Shown piece by piece: positions 11,029 to 23,391 of a DNA stretch of 64,000 bases. The notes below the pieces were generated by a model, which did no database searches, had not been told where the DNA came from, and was given only the letters and a program-made list of their open reading frames with translations. Positions within the stretch are counted from its first letter, which is position 1; every line of letters starts with the position of its first letter. The translations under genes and the position numbers were made by a program. Source of the stretch: Hyaloscypha bicolor E (lineage: Eukaryota; Ascomycota; Leotiomycetes; Helotiales; Hyaloscyphaceae); assembly GCF_002865645.1 (NCBI RefSeq), contig NW_020194619.1, positions 904,442-968,441 on the forward strand, in the 5' to 3' direction.

Positions 11029-12880
11029 CGGTTTTTTATTTCCCTGGCTTTTATCTAAGAACTTTATTTATATTTAGAACTCACTTAGTATACCTGATTC
11101 ACTTAATTCCAGGCTCTAGAACCTACTATTAGTAAAACTAGGGCTAGGCTAAATGGCCCCCCCCGACCCCCCGGGCTCTAGCCACCCTAATAATGACCCC
11201 CAGAACCTTAGAAAGCTTTTAGAAGGCCCTACGGAATAGCTAGAGCTACCTACTAGCTTCTTACTAGCTCGGTTTAGTTAAGAGGCCTGCTTTGCCTTTA
11301 ATTCAACTATAAATCCCATCTTATTAGACAAACTCGCAGCCCCTTTTTCTTAGCCTAATTCGGCTAGTATGGCTCGACTGAGCCGCATCCAAAATGGGCA
11401 AAAGCGAGGCCCTAGCTTAAATAATATTAATAGTAATATTAATAAGGAATACCAAAACTACTAAAACTACTACTAGTACTAGAATTAAGCTTTAAATAAA
11501 GCTAAATTACTAATCTGCCAAGCCCGAGACCTAATAGTCAAAGCTATTAGAGTTATTATATTATATAACTAGTAATCCCGTCTACTAGATCTAGTAGAGA
11601 TCTTTAGGGAATATATAGAATTTGAATGTATTTAATATACTAGTACTTCACTAGCCTCTTAAGTAGTAAACCTCGAAAATACTACTAAACGGATCGAAAT
11701 TTAGTTAAGAACTCAAGCTAAACTAGCTACTCAAGCTACTCAAGCTAAAACTACCTCCGGAAAGCCTACTTGGGCTAAAATTACTACTCAAGAACCATAA
11801 TCTCACTTGTAAAAGAACTAGTCTATAGTATCTTATACTAAGACTAAAAATCAGAGAGGAAATGGCCCTAGTATATTTATTAGTAGTAGTAGTACTCGTG
11901 GTACTAAAAAACCACCTAGTAATTCTAGTATATATAATACTAGCCTATATAATATATATAATACCAAATATATAGCCTTTTTTAGAAGAAGTATCTTTCT
12001 ACTAGTTTATATAGAGCAGGCTAGCTCGTTCTTTACTATTACTATTTGTAATTTACTTAATACTACTTTTTGCTTAAAGGGAATTAAGGAACTAGTAATC
12101 TCTATAGTCTCTCTTTCCATAAAGGGAAATATTATAGTTAATACTATCCCTGAGTTCAATTCTGATTTTTTAGTTTAAAACGAGTTAATTATAAAAGAAA
12201 TACTTCTTTTAGTTACTAGTATTTAAAAAAGAGAACCTTAGTATAAAGTTATAGTCTATAATATACCTATTTGCGAGTTTAATATACCCGAAAGAATAGA
12301 CCTAGTTCTAGAAGAAATTAGAATCTTTAATAAGGGACTAGAGCCTATTAGCTAATCTTATTAGGCTACTTTTCAGGAAAAAAGAGATTCAGGCCTCTAG
12401 TAAGCTAGTTTAGTAGTAATGGCTTGTCCTACCGAAATTCAAGCTAATAGAGCTATTAAAAATAGACTTCTTATAGCCGGAATCTTTACTAAGATAATAA
12501 AATACTATATTATCTCTAGTATTATATAATATTCTAAATATATAAGATACGGGTATTTAGATTCTATTTATAAAAGAGAACCTAAATACCTACTATGTAA
12601 TAAGAGTCACGTGACTAAGAACTATTTCTACCCTATCTATAAAAAGAAGAGTAAAAAATGCCCTTATATAACTACTAAATACTCTAATTACTCTAGTACT
12701 ACCTATTTAGCTAATTCTAAGCTATATAAGATTTATTTAGTAATTAAATAAGCTATTACTACTTCTACTATTACTATTAATAAGTAGCTATATTAAAGTA
12801 CTATAAATTAATATAAATTATAATAGCCTTATTACTAAAAACGTTTTATAAATAGCTATAGAACTAGATATTAAATATTA
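11029..12880 (+). mobile_element. LINE copy B, 3'-truncated (5' UTR, ORF1, start of ORF2)
   Basis: This begins with the same T-rich 5' UTR (TTTTTTTTCGG at about 11,031) as copies D and E. ORF1 starts at ATG 11,153 with the Pro-rich N-terminus shared by the other copies. It extends through the Lys-rich, former zinc-knuckle end of ORF1 (about 12,590-12,790) and a few dozen bases of ORF2. Homology to copies D and E stops at about 12,880. Loss of the 3' rather than the 5' end is unusual for a LINE and suggests a later deletion or rearrangement. There are many stop codons from C-to-T changes in CpA. Confidence 0.85.
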
Positions 12881-13260
12881 TATTATAAATAATAAATAAT
12901 AAAGGTTATATTAGTATAATATAATATAAGTAATATCTTAGAAGTAGCGTTTCTCTTATATAGTAATTAATTATCTTTTATACTTTACTTAATTTACTTC
13001 TTTTATATAATAAGTAATAATAATTATCGGATTTATATATATTATAATATAATCTGGGAACTTCTTTATTTTAGTAGTATTTCCGTCTATAATCTAATAA
13101 TCCTAAAGAATACGAGCTATACTTAATAACGAGTTTGACCTTCCTATAGGACTTTATTAACCTCGCTTATTAATTCAATTAGTTCCGAGTAACCGGCTAT
13201 TAATTCGTAGAGAGAATATAGACTATTAATAATATTATTAATTGCCTGGTTCTATATAAA
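12881..13260. other. AT-rich DNA between two LINE copies, unassigned
   Basis: These 380 bp match none of the LINE, Gypsy or Copia sequences I compared by eye. The right half has a few CG-containing words and could be an LTR fragment or old single-copy DNA. No coding signal or terminal repeat was seen. Confidence 0.4.
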
Positions 13261-13457
13261 TTTTTTTTTTCTCTTTAATATATTTTATTAGTTTAGAACT
13301 ATGTAATATGGCTAGCTAAGCTAGCGTGAGTCTCAGTAGCTTATATACAGGCCCAAATTCCAATATAGGTAGTAAATAGTTAGGAATATATCCCTGAAAC
13401 AAAAACTTAAGGAAATAAAGAAAAAATAAGTATAAATCGTAATTCCTCCCCTACTTC

Positions 13458-13560
13458 CTATTCCCCTTCTCCTATTTCCTCCCCTATTTCCTCTCCTATT
13501 TTCTCTCCTATTTCCTCCCCTATTTCCTCCCCTATTTCCTCCCCTATTTCCACTTCCTCT
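13458..13560 (-). repeat. 12-bp repeats at the LINE 3' end, read as Gly-Glu-Glu-Ile
   Basis: Around eight copies of a 12-bp unit (CTATTTCCTCCC on the plus strand) lie just after the ORF2 homology of copy C. On the minus strand the unit is in frame with ORF2 and reads Gly-Glu-Glu-Ile, so here the ORF2 frame extends into the repeats. Copies A (1-60) and E (about 27,310-27,380) have shorter or more diverged versions. It is probably a variable-number repeat of the 3' UTR. Confidence 0.8.
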
Positions 13561-14255
13561 ACTTCTATACTTTGCTTAATATACCATTTTCTTATATATA
13601 TACTAGTTTCTTTTAAGAATACTAGTATATTTAATATCCTAATTTCCGTGTGTAATAATAACCATAGGTTAAAAGCACTAGCTTCCAGGCTTCCTTTAAA
13701 TAGACTAAATAGTCTAAAACGTTTCTCCCTATATAGCATATAATATAGAAGGAGGTGCTTTGCATTCTCAGTTTTGCCACATTTGCATTTATTATTAGAC
13801 GCTATTTTTAGCCTATATAAATAGGACTTTAAATATCCGTGGCCTAGCTTTAGCTAGAAGAATGCACTAGCTATAGGCCTAAGTATTCCTATAGGTAGGT
13901 TTATTTTTCTGGATACTTTCTATAGATATATATTACTATATGATTCTAGCTAGGTTTTCGGTTTAGTATAAGATTCTAAAAGTAGTCTGTACTCTAGTTT
14001 CTTAACTTTATTAATTTTAACCCCTAGGAAAGCAAAGGAGGTTTTTACTAATTCAGGTTCTAATATAGGAGAAGTAGTATCTAGCTTAGCTAGTATGTCT
14101 GCTTCTTTATTCCCTATTATGTCCGTATGCCCTGGAACCCAGATTAGTTCTATATTAGCTCCTTTAGCTTTAAGGGCCTTAGTAGCTAATATAGCTCTAA
14201 TCTATTAACTTTGACCAGGCTTATTAGAAGGAGTTTTTAGTCTTAGTAAACCAGC

Positions 14256-14702
14256 TTAGTTATCTATATAGATATTAAAAAGCTCTCCTCTCTTTGCTTT
14301 ACTACTAGCGTATTCAATAGCCCTAGTAACGCCTTCTAGTTCTCCGTTATAGACTATAGTACTAGCTTCTATATTCTGGCTTTCTCTATATTTAGCTATA
14401 ACCGGAATATAAGAAGTTTCGTAACTATAAACTACGAGCCCTAGGCCTACTCCGATTCCTTTTTCAGTTTGAGATCTATCTATATATATAGATAGTATAG
14501 AGCTACTATTATATAAAGTCTTTAGATAGAAATTATGTAATATAGTAGTCTCTTCCTTTGGCTCTTTTAATATAGTAATTTTATAAGGCATTTCTCTATC
14601 CCAGGGAGCAAAATAGAAGTGTCTTATAGTCTCTAGATCTCTAGGATCTACTAGATTACTAATAGAATCTACTATAGTTTCTATTTGAGACTTTTTAGCC
14701 AA
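14256..14702 (-). pseudogene. LINE copy C RNase H domain fragment
   Basis: This 148-codon open stretch of ORF2 contains an RNase H fold. The first acidic residue is in the YIDRSQ motif, the second in the GELEGV motif, and the third in YIDN at its C-terminal end. It corresponds to about 26,150-26,590 of copy E. It is preceded on the minus strand by the RT-RNase H linker and followed by a RIP-type stop. It is only a part of the dead element, bounded by stops. Confidence 0.82.
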
Positions 14703-17700
14703 GTAATCTCGCTTTAGATTAGTATTTAGACTATAAATAGAGTCTATATCAGATTCTATTACTTCTAAATCTCTAGATCTTTGGAAGGACTTCTCGAACT
14801 CTAGTCTAATAGGGTGTTTTAGACTTAGTTTAAGGATACGGAAGGCATATTAACGTCGACTATAGTTTAGCCTTATAATAGGTGGAACTAAAGCTAATTC
14901 GACCTCTATAGAAATAATAGGAGCAGTTTTGAATACTCCTAGGGTTTTCCTTAGGGCTAGGTTTTGAATCGCCTATAAAGGCCGAATTTGAGCTTTGCTT
15001 TTAGTCTTCTACTATAGTATAGAACTATAGTCTATTATACTAGTAATACAGGCTAAATATAGCTGTCTAATTGCAAAAGGGAATAAGCTATATAATATAT
15101 TTATAAGTCTTTATATCCTATAAAAGGCTTGTTTTGCTTTGGATACCCTATAGGCTATATGTTCCTTAAATCTGAGATTTTCATTGAAATAGATCCCTAG
15201 CCATTTGACTACTTTATTAGGGGAAACTAGTTCCCTATTAGGTAGTTTTAGACTAGGCTTATTTTTGGAATTATTAAAATAAATAAGCTCTATTTTATCT
15301 ATATTAAAGCTAATAGTATTCTTTTTCCCTAAATCGACTATATCCTTTACTTCTCTTTCTAGAGTCTTAATATTTTTCTTTAGACTTTTAGAAGCAGTAG
15401 TAAGGGATATATTATCTAAATAGGATCTGAATTTAATATTTACTAACTTAAATAAGTCTCGGATATAGATAAGAAATAGTATAGGGGATATAGGGCTACC
15501 TTATAGAATACTAGTAAGTATAGACCTAAATGCTTCCATACTATTATTAAAAGCTAGTCGTAATACTCGGTTATCTAGGAATAATAATATCCAGAGAATA
15601 AGGCTAGTAGGTAGTAGTAAACTAATTATAATCTGTAATAGCCTATTCTTGGATATGTAATTAAAGGCGCCTTTAATATCTAGGAAGAGAGTACTAGTTT
15701 TCAGCTTATAGGACTTATTTAATTCTACTTTATTTTATAATAGTAAAGCAATATTAATAGCTGACTTGTAGAGCCTACCTCCTATTTGGGAGTAGTATAG
15801 TAGGTTACTAGTCTCGGCTAAATAGCTAAGTCACCTAGCTAGTATTCTCTCAGAAACCTTCCCTAAGTAATTAAGTAAGGAAATAACTTAATATACTTTG
15901 GGTAGGAAATAGTTTAGTTTCCCTGATTTCTTTAGAATAAAGCCAGTAGCTTGTTTCCAGACTTTAGGGTAGTATCCCTTATTAATAAATAAGGAATATA
16001 GCCTATAAAAGATATCTGGAGAAGCTTTATAAATATAGACTATAATTTCTTAAGTAACTAAGTCTGGTCCTGGGGTTTTCTCCTTTATCTTAGAAGTATA
16101 GGCTTATTCTAGCTCTATTTTAGATAAAATAGGCCAGTCCCATTTTAAGCTAGGCCTATAGTTTATTAAACTGGTAGGCTCAGTAATAGGGGGTAATAGG
16201 AAAAGTATAGTTCTAAAGATATTATACTTCTCTTGGAAAGTCGATTTAAGCTTATTAGAGTTACTATCTAAGATACTAGAGATAGGTTAATATATAGTAT
16301 CTTTAGTATATTTCATAGCTTTAAAAATCGACTAGGAGTCTTTATTCTCTAAGAACTTATTCCAATATACTAGCTTAGTACTCTTAATAGTATTAAAATA
16401 GGTGTTTTTTGCATTTTGGAGTTCTTATTTATAAAAAGTATATCCTAAAGCTTTAGACTTACGGCTATAGTATAGTATTAATTTATATAAGGTCTTTAAG
16501 TCTTTATTTTACTAGGGTTTAGAATACGAACTAGTAGTAGATTTTAGAATATTATTACTAGCTACTTTTACTATTCTATTAGTAAAGTCTTCTGCTAATA
16601 GGTCTAGTTTATGATTTCCAGGTATACTAGTAAGTAGAAAGGGTATATTCTTAAGGCTATTAATAAGGTAGCTTGTAAATTTAGCCCAGTCCGCTTTCTT
16701 AGTATTAAATCTAACTAGATTAAAACTAGAGCTATAAGTCGACTTATTAATAGTAAATAGAACCCCGAAGTAATTAGAACCTAAGTCTTTAATCTTAGTT
16801 ACTATTTTACTAGTAATAAAACTTAAGTCTAATATAGAAGAAATAAATATATTAGATCTATAGAAAGTACTTTTCCCTAGTTTATTTAATAGCCTTAGAG
16901 AATAGTTTTCTATATAGCTAATTAAATAAACTATATAATTATTTTAAGATTTAAGGGAATTTTACTAAGAATAATATATATTAAAATTATCTAGTAATAG
17001 AGAGCTATTATAAAGAATAGTAAGTAAAATACCTTCTCTTAATATAATTAATATATTATTAGGGTTTTCTAAATAAGTTATATTATAGAAATTAATTAGC
17101 TATATTTTTAGTATATTTAGATTTAAGTCTATAATTAAATAATTAGGATTACTTAATAAGTTTAAAGCTAGACTAGCTTGCAGTTCGCGAGCTATATAAA
17201 ATAGGGTTCTAGGCCTTAGAATACTATAATTTAGAAGTATTTAGAAATAGCTAGAATATATAATAGAATAATATTCCCGATTATTATTTCTTGCTATTAC
17301 TTAAGATTCCTGAATTATTAGAACTTTAATATCTAGTTCTATAGCTATTTATAAGACGTTTTTAGTAATAGAGCTATTATAATTCATATTAACTTATAGT
17401 ACTTTAATATAGCTACTTATTAATAGTAATAATAGGAATTATAATAATAATAGCTTTTTTAATTACTAAGTAAACCTCATATAGCTTAGAACTAGCTAAG
17501 TAAGTAGTACTTAAGTAATTAGAGTATTTAGTAATTATATAGGGGCATTTTTTCTCTTTCTTTTTATAAATAAAGCAAAAATAGTTCTTAGTTATATAAC
17601 TTTTATTATATAATAAATACTTAAGTTCCTTTTTATAAATAGAATCTAAATACCCGTATTCTATATACCTAGTATATTATATAGTACTAGAAATAGTATA

Positions 17701-18829
17701 GTATTTTATTATTTTAGTAAAGATCCCGGCTATAAGAAATCTATTTTTAATAGCTTTATTAGCTTAAATCTCGATAGGAAATACTATTACTACTAAACTA
17801 GTATACTAGAGGCCTAAGTTTCTTTTCTTCTTAGAAGTAGCCTAATAGGGCTAGCTAATAGGCTCTAGTCTCTTATTAAAGGTCTTGATTTCTTCTAGGA
17901 CTAAGTTTATTTCTTCGGGTATATTAAACTCACAAATAAGTAAACTATAAATAATAAATTTATACTAAGATTCTTCTTTTTATATACTTATAACTAAGAG
18001 AAGTATTTCCTTTATAATAGCTTAATTTTGAACCAGAAAGTTAGAGTTGAATTCGGGAGTAATATTAACTATAATATTACTTTTTAAGAAAAGAGAAACT
18101 ATAAAAATTACTAGTTCCTTAATTTCCTTAAAGCAGAAAGTAGTATTAAGTAAATTACAAGTAGAAATAGTAGAGAACGGGCTAGCCTGCTCTATATAAG
18201 CTAGTAGAAAAGTGCTTTTCCTAGAGAGAATCATAGATTTCGAGCTAGTATTATAAGTACTAGAACTACTAGTATTATAGGTACTAAGTAGGTTATTAGT
18301 ATTATAAGTACTACTACTACTAGTAAATATACTAGGGCCTTTTCCTTTCTAATTTTTGAACTTAGTATATAATACTATAGTCTAGTTCTTTTCCGAGTGA
18401 GATTATAGTTCTTAAATAATTATTTTAGTCCAAGTAGGCTTTTCGGAAATAGTTTTAGTTTAAGTAGCTAGTTTGGCTTGAGTTCTTAACTAAATTTTAA
18501 TCCGTTTAGTAGTATTTTCGAGATTTACTATCTGGGAGACTAGTAAAGTACTAGTATAGCAGATATAGCCGAATTTAGTATATTTTCTAAAGATTTCTAC
18601 CAAATCTAGTAATTGAGATTACTAGTTATATAATAAAGTAATAGTAATAGCTTTAACTATTAAGTTCCGGGCTTAATAAATTAGTAATTTTTCAAACTTT
18701 TTTTTCCGGTTTTTTACCCCCCTTACTTTTAGTTACACACTTCACCTACCTATAGAACTCACTCCATATACTTACTCCCTTTAGCCCCAGGCTCTAGAAC
18801 CTACTATAAGTAGAACTAGAGCCGGCTAA

Positions 18830-20446
18830 ATGGCCCCCCCTGACCCCCCGGGCTCCAGCCCCCCTAATATCGACCCCCAGGACCTCGGAGAGCTCCCTGA
18901 GAGCCCTAGCTCGGAGCTAGAGCTACCTACTAGCCCCCCATTACCTCGATTCCCCCCAGGTTCCCAGTTCGCCTTTGAATTAACCACGAACCCCATATCC
19001 TCAGACGAACTCGCAGCCCCTTTTTCTCAGCTTAATTAGGCTAGTGCGAATCGATAGAGCCGTATACTAAACGGGCTAAAGCGTGACCCTAGCTCGAGCG
19101 ATATTAATAGCAATATTAATAAGGAACACCAAAACCACGGAAACCACTACTAATATCAGAACCAAGCTTCGAACGAAGCTAAATTACTAATTCGCCAAGC
19201 CCGGGAACTAATAGTCAAGGCTATTAGTATTACTACTTCCTATAATTAATAATCTCGACTACTAGATCTAGTAGAAATCTTTAGGGAATATACTGAATTC
19301 GGCCGTATCCGCCATACTAGTACTCTACTAGCCTCTCAAGTAGCAAACCTCGAAAATGCTACTAAACGGATCGAAATTCAAGCAAGAACACAAGCAAAAA
19401 CTGCCCCTACAAAGCCTACACAAGCTACACAAGCTAAGCCTACTTGGGCTAGTATAGCTAGTCAAGAACCCACAAACTCAGCATCAGACTGGACTTTAGT
19501 ATTACATACTAAGTCCAAAAATCAGGGAGGAAATAGCACTAGTACACTTACTAGTAGCGGTAGTACTCATGGCACTAATACTAGTGCTCGTAACACTAGT
19601 CTATATAGCACACGTAATACTAAAAACACAGCCCTCTCTAGGAAATGCACCTTCCTACTAGCTCATATAGAGCAGGCTACTTCCTTTTTAGCTATTTCTA
19701 CTTGTAATTCGCTTAATACTGCTTTCCGCTCTAAGGAAATCAAGAAACTAGTAATCTCTATAATCTCTCTTTCCTCAAGGGGTAATATTATAGTAAATAC
19801 CACCCCGGAGTTCAACTCTGATTTTCTGGTTTCAAATATTGAGATTATAAAGGGGGTACTTCCCTTAGTTAAAAGCATATAAAAAGGGGAACCATAATAT
19901 AAAGTTATTATCCACAGTATACCTATTCATAAGTTCAATATACCCAAAGGAATAAACTTAGTCCTAGAAGAAATCAAGACCTTTAATAAAGGACTAGAGC
20001 CTATTAGCTAGCCTTATTAGGCTACTTCTAAGGAAAAGAGAGACTTAGGCCTCTAGCGAGCCGGTTTAGTAGTAGTGGCATTCCCTACCGAGATCCAAGC
20101 TAATAGAGCTATTAAAAATAGACTCCTTATAGCCGGAATCTCTACTAAGGTAGTAAAATATCATACTATCTCTAGTACTACATAGTACACTAGGTACACA
20201 GGATACGGGCACTTAGATTCTATTTGCAAAAGAGAACCTATATATTTACTATATAGGGAAAGTCATATAACTGAGAACTATTTTTGCTCTATCTATAAAA
20301 AGAAAGGTAAAAAATGCCCCCACATAATTACCAAATACTCCAATTACTTAAGTACTACATATTCAGCTAGTTCTAAGCTATATGAAGTCTACTTAGCTAT
20401 AAAGCAAGCCACTACTTCGATTCCTACTATTACTATTAATAAGTAA
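18830..20446 (+). pseudogene. LINE copy D ORF1 (nucleic-acid-binding protein), broken
   Basis: This is the counterpart of copy E ORF1, 539 codons with the same start and end. The Pro-rich N-terminal 69 residues are open. The frame is then closed by TAG at a former CAG codon (about 19,037) and by further RIP-type stops. The C-terminal part retains a basic Lys-rich stretch (GKKCPH) and remnants of Cys/His knuckles with Tyr in place of several Cys. LINE ORF1 proteins bind the element RNA; this copy cannot make one. Confidence 0.8.
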
Positions 20447-21621
20447 CTATGTAAAAGTACTATAATTTAATGTGAATCGTAATGGAACTACTACTAAAAA
20501 CGTCTTGCAAATAGCTATAGAATTAGATATTAAAGTCCTAGTAATCCAGGAACTATGGGTAATAGTAAGAGATAGTAATAATCGGAAATATCGTTCCATT
20601 ATATACTCGAGCTATTATTAAATACTCCCGAATTACGGTACCTTGAGACCTAGAACCTTAATTTACGTAGCCCGTGAATTACAGGCTAGCCTAGCTCAAA
20701 ACTCACTAAGTAATCCAGATTGCCTAATTATAGACTTAAGTCTAGGTACACTAAAAATGCAGCTAATTAATTTCTATAATGCAATTCACCCAGAAGACCC
20801 TAATAGTATATTGACTATATTAAGAGAGGACATTTTACCTACTACTCTCTTTAATAGCTCTTTATTACTAGGCGATTTTAATACACATTATCCTTGGTGG
20901 GATCCCCTAAGGCCTTAAAGCAGTCATGTAATCCATTTAATTAGCTATATAGAGAGCTATTCTCTAAGGCTATTAAATAAACCAGGGGAAGGTACCTTCT
21001 ATAGATCTAATATGTTTACTCCTTCCGTATTAGACTTAAGTTTTGCTACTAGTAGAATAGTAACTAAGATCAAAGACTGGCAAGTGCTACTAGACTTAGG
21101 TTCTAATTACTTTGGGGTACTATTTACTATTAGTAAGTCGACTTATAGCTCTAGTTCTAATCCAGTCAGATTTAATACTAGGAAAGCGGACTGGGCTAAA
21201 TTTACAAGCTATCTTATTAGTAGCCTTAATAATATGCCCTTTTTACTTACTAGTATACCTGGAAACTATGAACTAGACCTATTAGCTAAAGACTTTACTA
21301 ATAGAATAGTAGATGCGGCTAGTAATAGTATTCCAAAATCTACTATTAGTCTATATTCTAAACCCTGGTAGAATGAGGACTTAAAGACTTTACGTAAATT
21401 AATGCTATACTATAGCCGTAAGTCTAAAGCCTCAGGGTATACTCTCTATAAACAAGAACTCCAAAATATAAAGAATACCTACTTTATTACTATTAAAGGC
21501 GCTAAGCTAGCATATTAGAATAAGTTCTTAGAGAATAAAGACTCCTAGTCAATTTTTAAAGCTATGAAATATACTAAAGATACCTTATATGAACTAATTC
21601 CTAGTATCTTAAGTAGTAATA
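20439..21621 (+). pseudogene. LINE copy D ORF2 fragment (AP-type endonuclease)
   Basis: This is the N-terminal third of ORF2, covering the apurinic-type endonuclease. The VIQELW motif (catalytic Glu) and the LGDFNTHYPWW motif (about 20,867-20,902) are readable, and the frame then continues through 21,012-21,371 into the linker. Stops interrupt it, for example TAG after KPW where copy E has TGA, both explained by a former TGG. The RT and RNase H domains are absent because the copy ends at 21,621. Confidence 0.8.
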
Positions 21622-21774
21622 CACTTATTTCTCAAAAACAACTTTTTTTTCCGGTTTTTTACCTCCCTTACTTTCAGTTACATACTTTACCTACCTATAG
21701 AACTCACTCCATATACTTACTCCCTTTAGCCCCAGGCTCTAGAACCTACTATAAGTAGAACTAGAGCCGGCTAA

Positions 21775-23391
21775 ATGGCCCCCCCTGACCCCCCGGGCTC
21801 TAGCCCCCCTAATATTGACCCCCAGGACCTCGGAGAGCTCCCTGAGAGCCCTAGCTCGGAGCTAGAGCTACCTACTAGCCCCCCATTACCTCGATTCCCC
21901 CCAGGTTCCCAGTTCGCCTTCGATTTAACCACGAACCCCATATCCTCAGACGAACTCGCAGCCCCTTTTTCTCAGCTTAATCAGGCTAGTGCGAATCGAC
22001 AGAGCCGCACACTAAACGGGCTAAAGCGTGACCCTAGCTCGAGCGATATTAATAGCAATATTAATAAGGAACACCAAAACCACGGAAACCACTACTAATA
22101 TCAGAACCAAGCTTCGAACGAAGCTAAATTACTAATTCGCCAAGCCCGGGAACTAATAGTCAAGGCTATTAGTATTACTACTTCCTATAATCAATAATCT
22201 CGACTACTAGATCTAGTAGAAATCTTCAGGGAATACACTGAATTCGGCCGTATCCGCTATACTAGTACTCTACTAGCCTCTCAAGTAGCGAACCTCGAAA
22301 ATGCCACTAAACGGATCGAAATTCAAGCAAGAACACAAGCAAAAACTGCCCCTACAAAGCCTACACAAGCTACACAAGCTAAGCCTACTTGGGCTAGTAT
22401 AGCTAGTCAAGAACCCACAAACTCAGCATCAGACTGGACTTTAGTATTACATACTAAGTCCAAAAATCAGGGAGGAAATAGCACTAGTACACTTACTAGT
22501 AGCGGTAGTACTCATGGCACTAATACTAGTGCTCGTAACACTAGTCTATATAGCACACGTAATACTAAAAACACAGCCCTCTCTAGGAAATGCACCTTCC
22601 TACTAGCTCATATAGAGCAGGCTACTTCCTTTTCAGCTATTTCTACTCGCAATTCGCTTAATACTGCTTTCCGCTCTAAGGAAATCAAGAAACTAGTAAT
22701 CTCTATAATCTCTCTTTCCTCAAGGGGTAATATTATAGTAAATACCACCCCGGAGTTCAACTCTGATTTTCTGGTTTCAAATATTGAGATTATAAAGGGG
22801 GTACTTCCCTTAGTTAAAAGCATATAAAAAGGGGAACCATAATATAAAGTTATTATCCACAGTATACCTATTCATAAGTTCAATATACCCAAAGGAATAA
22901 ACTTAGTCCTAGAAGAAATCAAGACCTTTAATAAAGGACTAGAGCCTATTAGCCAGCCTTATTAGGCCACTTCTAAGGAAAAGAGAGACTCAGGCCTCTA
23001 GCGAGCCGGTTCAGTAGTAGTAGCATTCCCTACCGAGATCCAAGCTAATAGAGCTATTAAAAATAGACTCCTTATAGCCGGAATCTCTACTAAGGTAGTA
23101 AAATATCATACTATCTCTAGTACTACATAGTACACTAGGTACACAGGATACGGGCACTTAGATTCTATTTGCAAAAGAGAACCTATATATTTACTATATA
23201 GGGAAAGTCATATAACTGAGAACTATTTTTGCTCTATCTATAAAAAGAAAGGTAAAAAATGCCCCCACATAATTACCAAATACTCCAATTACTTAAGTAC
23301 TACATATTCAGCTAGTTCTAAGCTATATGAAGTCTACTTAGCTATAAAGCAAGCCACTACTTCGATTCCTACTATTACTATTAATAAGTAA
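21775..23391 (+). pseudogene. LINE copy E ORF1, RNA-binding protein, broken
   Basis: ORF1 spans 539 codons from ATG to TAA with no net indel. The first 107 codons are open: a Pro/Ser-rich N-terminal segment, then Ser/Asn-rich sequence. Several RIP-type stops follow. The middle (about 22,600-23,100) has alternating hydrophobic and charged sequence of the kind seen in LINE ORF1 cores. The end has a cluster of Cys, His and Tyr residues and a Lys-rich block (KKKGKKCPH), which I read as decayed CCHC knuckles. In related elements this protein packages the element RNA. The first ATG after the 5' UTR was taken as the start because it is shared by copies B, D and E. Confidence 0.83.

Larger units (their letters stand above)
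13261..18692 (-). mobile_element. LINE copy C, nearly full length, 5'-truncated in ORF1
   Basis: Read on the minus strand, this copy ends in a poly(A) tail (ten T at 13,261-13,270) and a 3' UTR matching 27,380-27,600 of copy E. ORF2 then runs from about 17,410 down to about 13,450 (endonuclease, RT, RNase H and Cys/His tail), and ORF1 runs from 18,692 down to about 17,415. The first third of ORF1 and the 5' UTR are missing, and the break at 18,692 abuts the 5' end of copy D in head-to-head arrangement. RT and RNase H motifs are recognisable but interrupted by many stops. Confidence 0.88.
18696..21621 (+). mobile_element. LINE copy D, 3'-truncated, direct duplicate of copy E
   Basis: The 5' UTR starts at about 18,696, ORF1 at ATG 18,830, and ORF2 continues to 21,621, where homology ends shortly before the RT domain. 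Every landmark lies exactly 2,945 bp before its counterpart in copy E (ATG 18,830/21,775, frames 20,643/23,588 and 21,012/23,957), so no indel separates the two copies over this span. Copy D carries more C-to-T changes than E, for example TAG where E has CAG near 19,040. Nineteen bases (21,622-21,640) of other sequence separate it from the 5' end of E. Confidence 0.9.

Noticed and set aside
19663..22823. Identical minus-strand frames at 19,663-19,878 and 22,608-22,823
   Set aside because: They are antisense to ORF1 of LINE copies D and E and are repeated only because the copies are.
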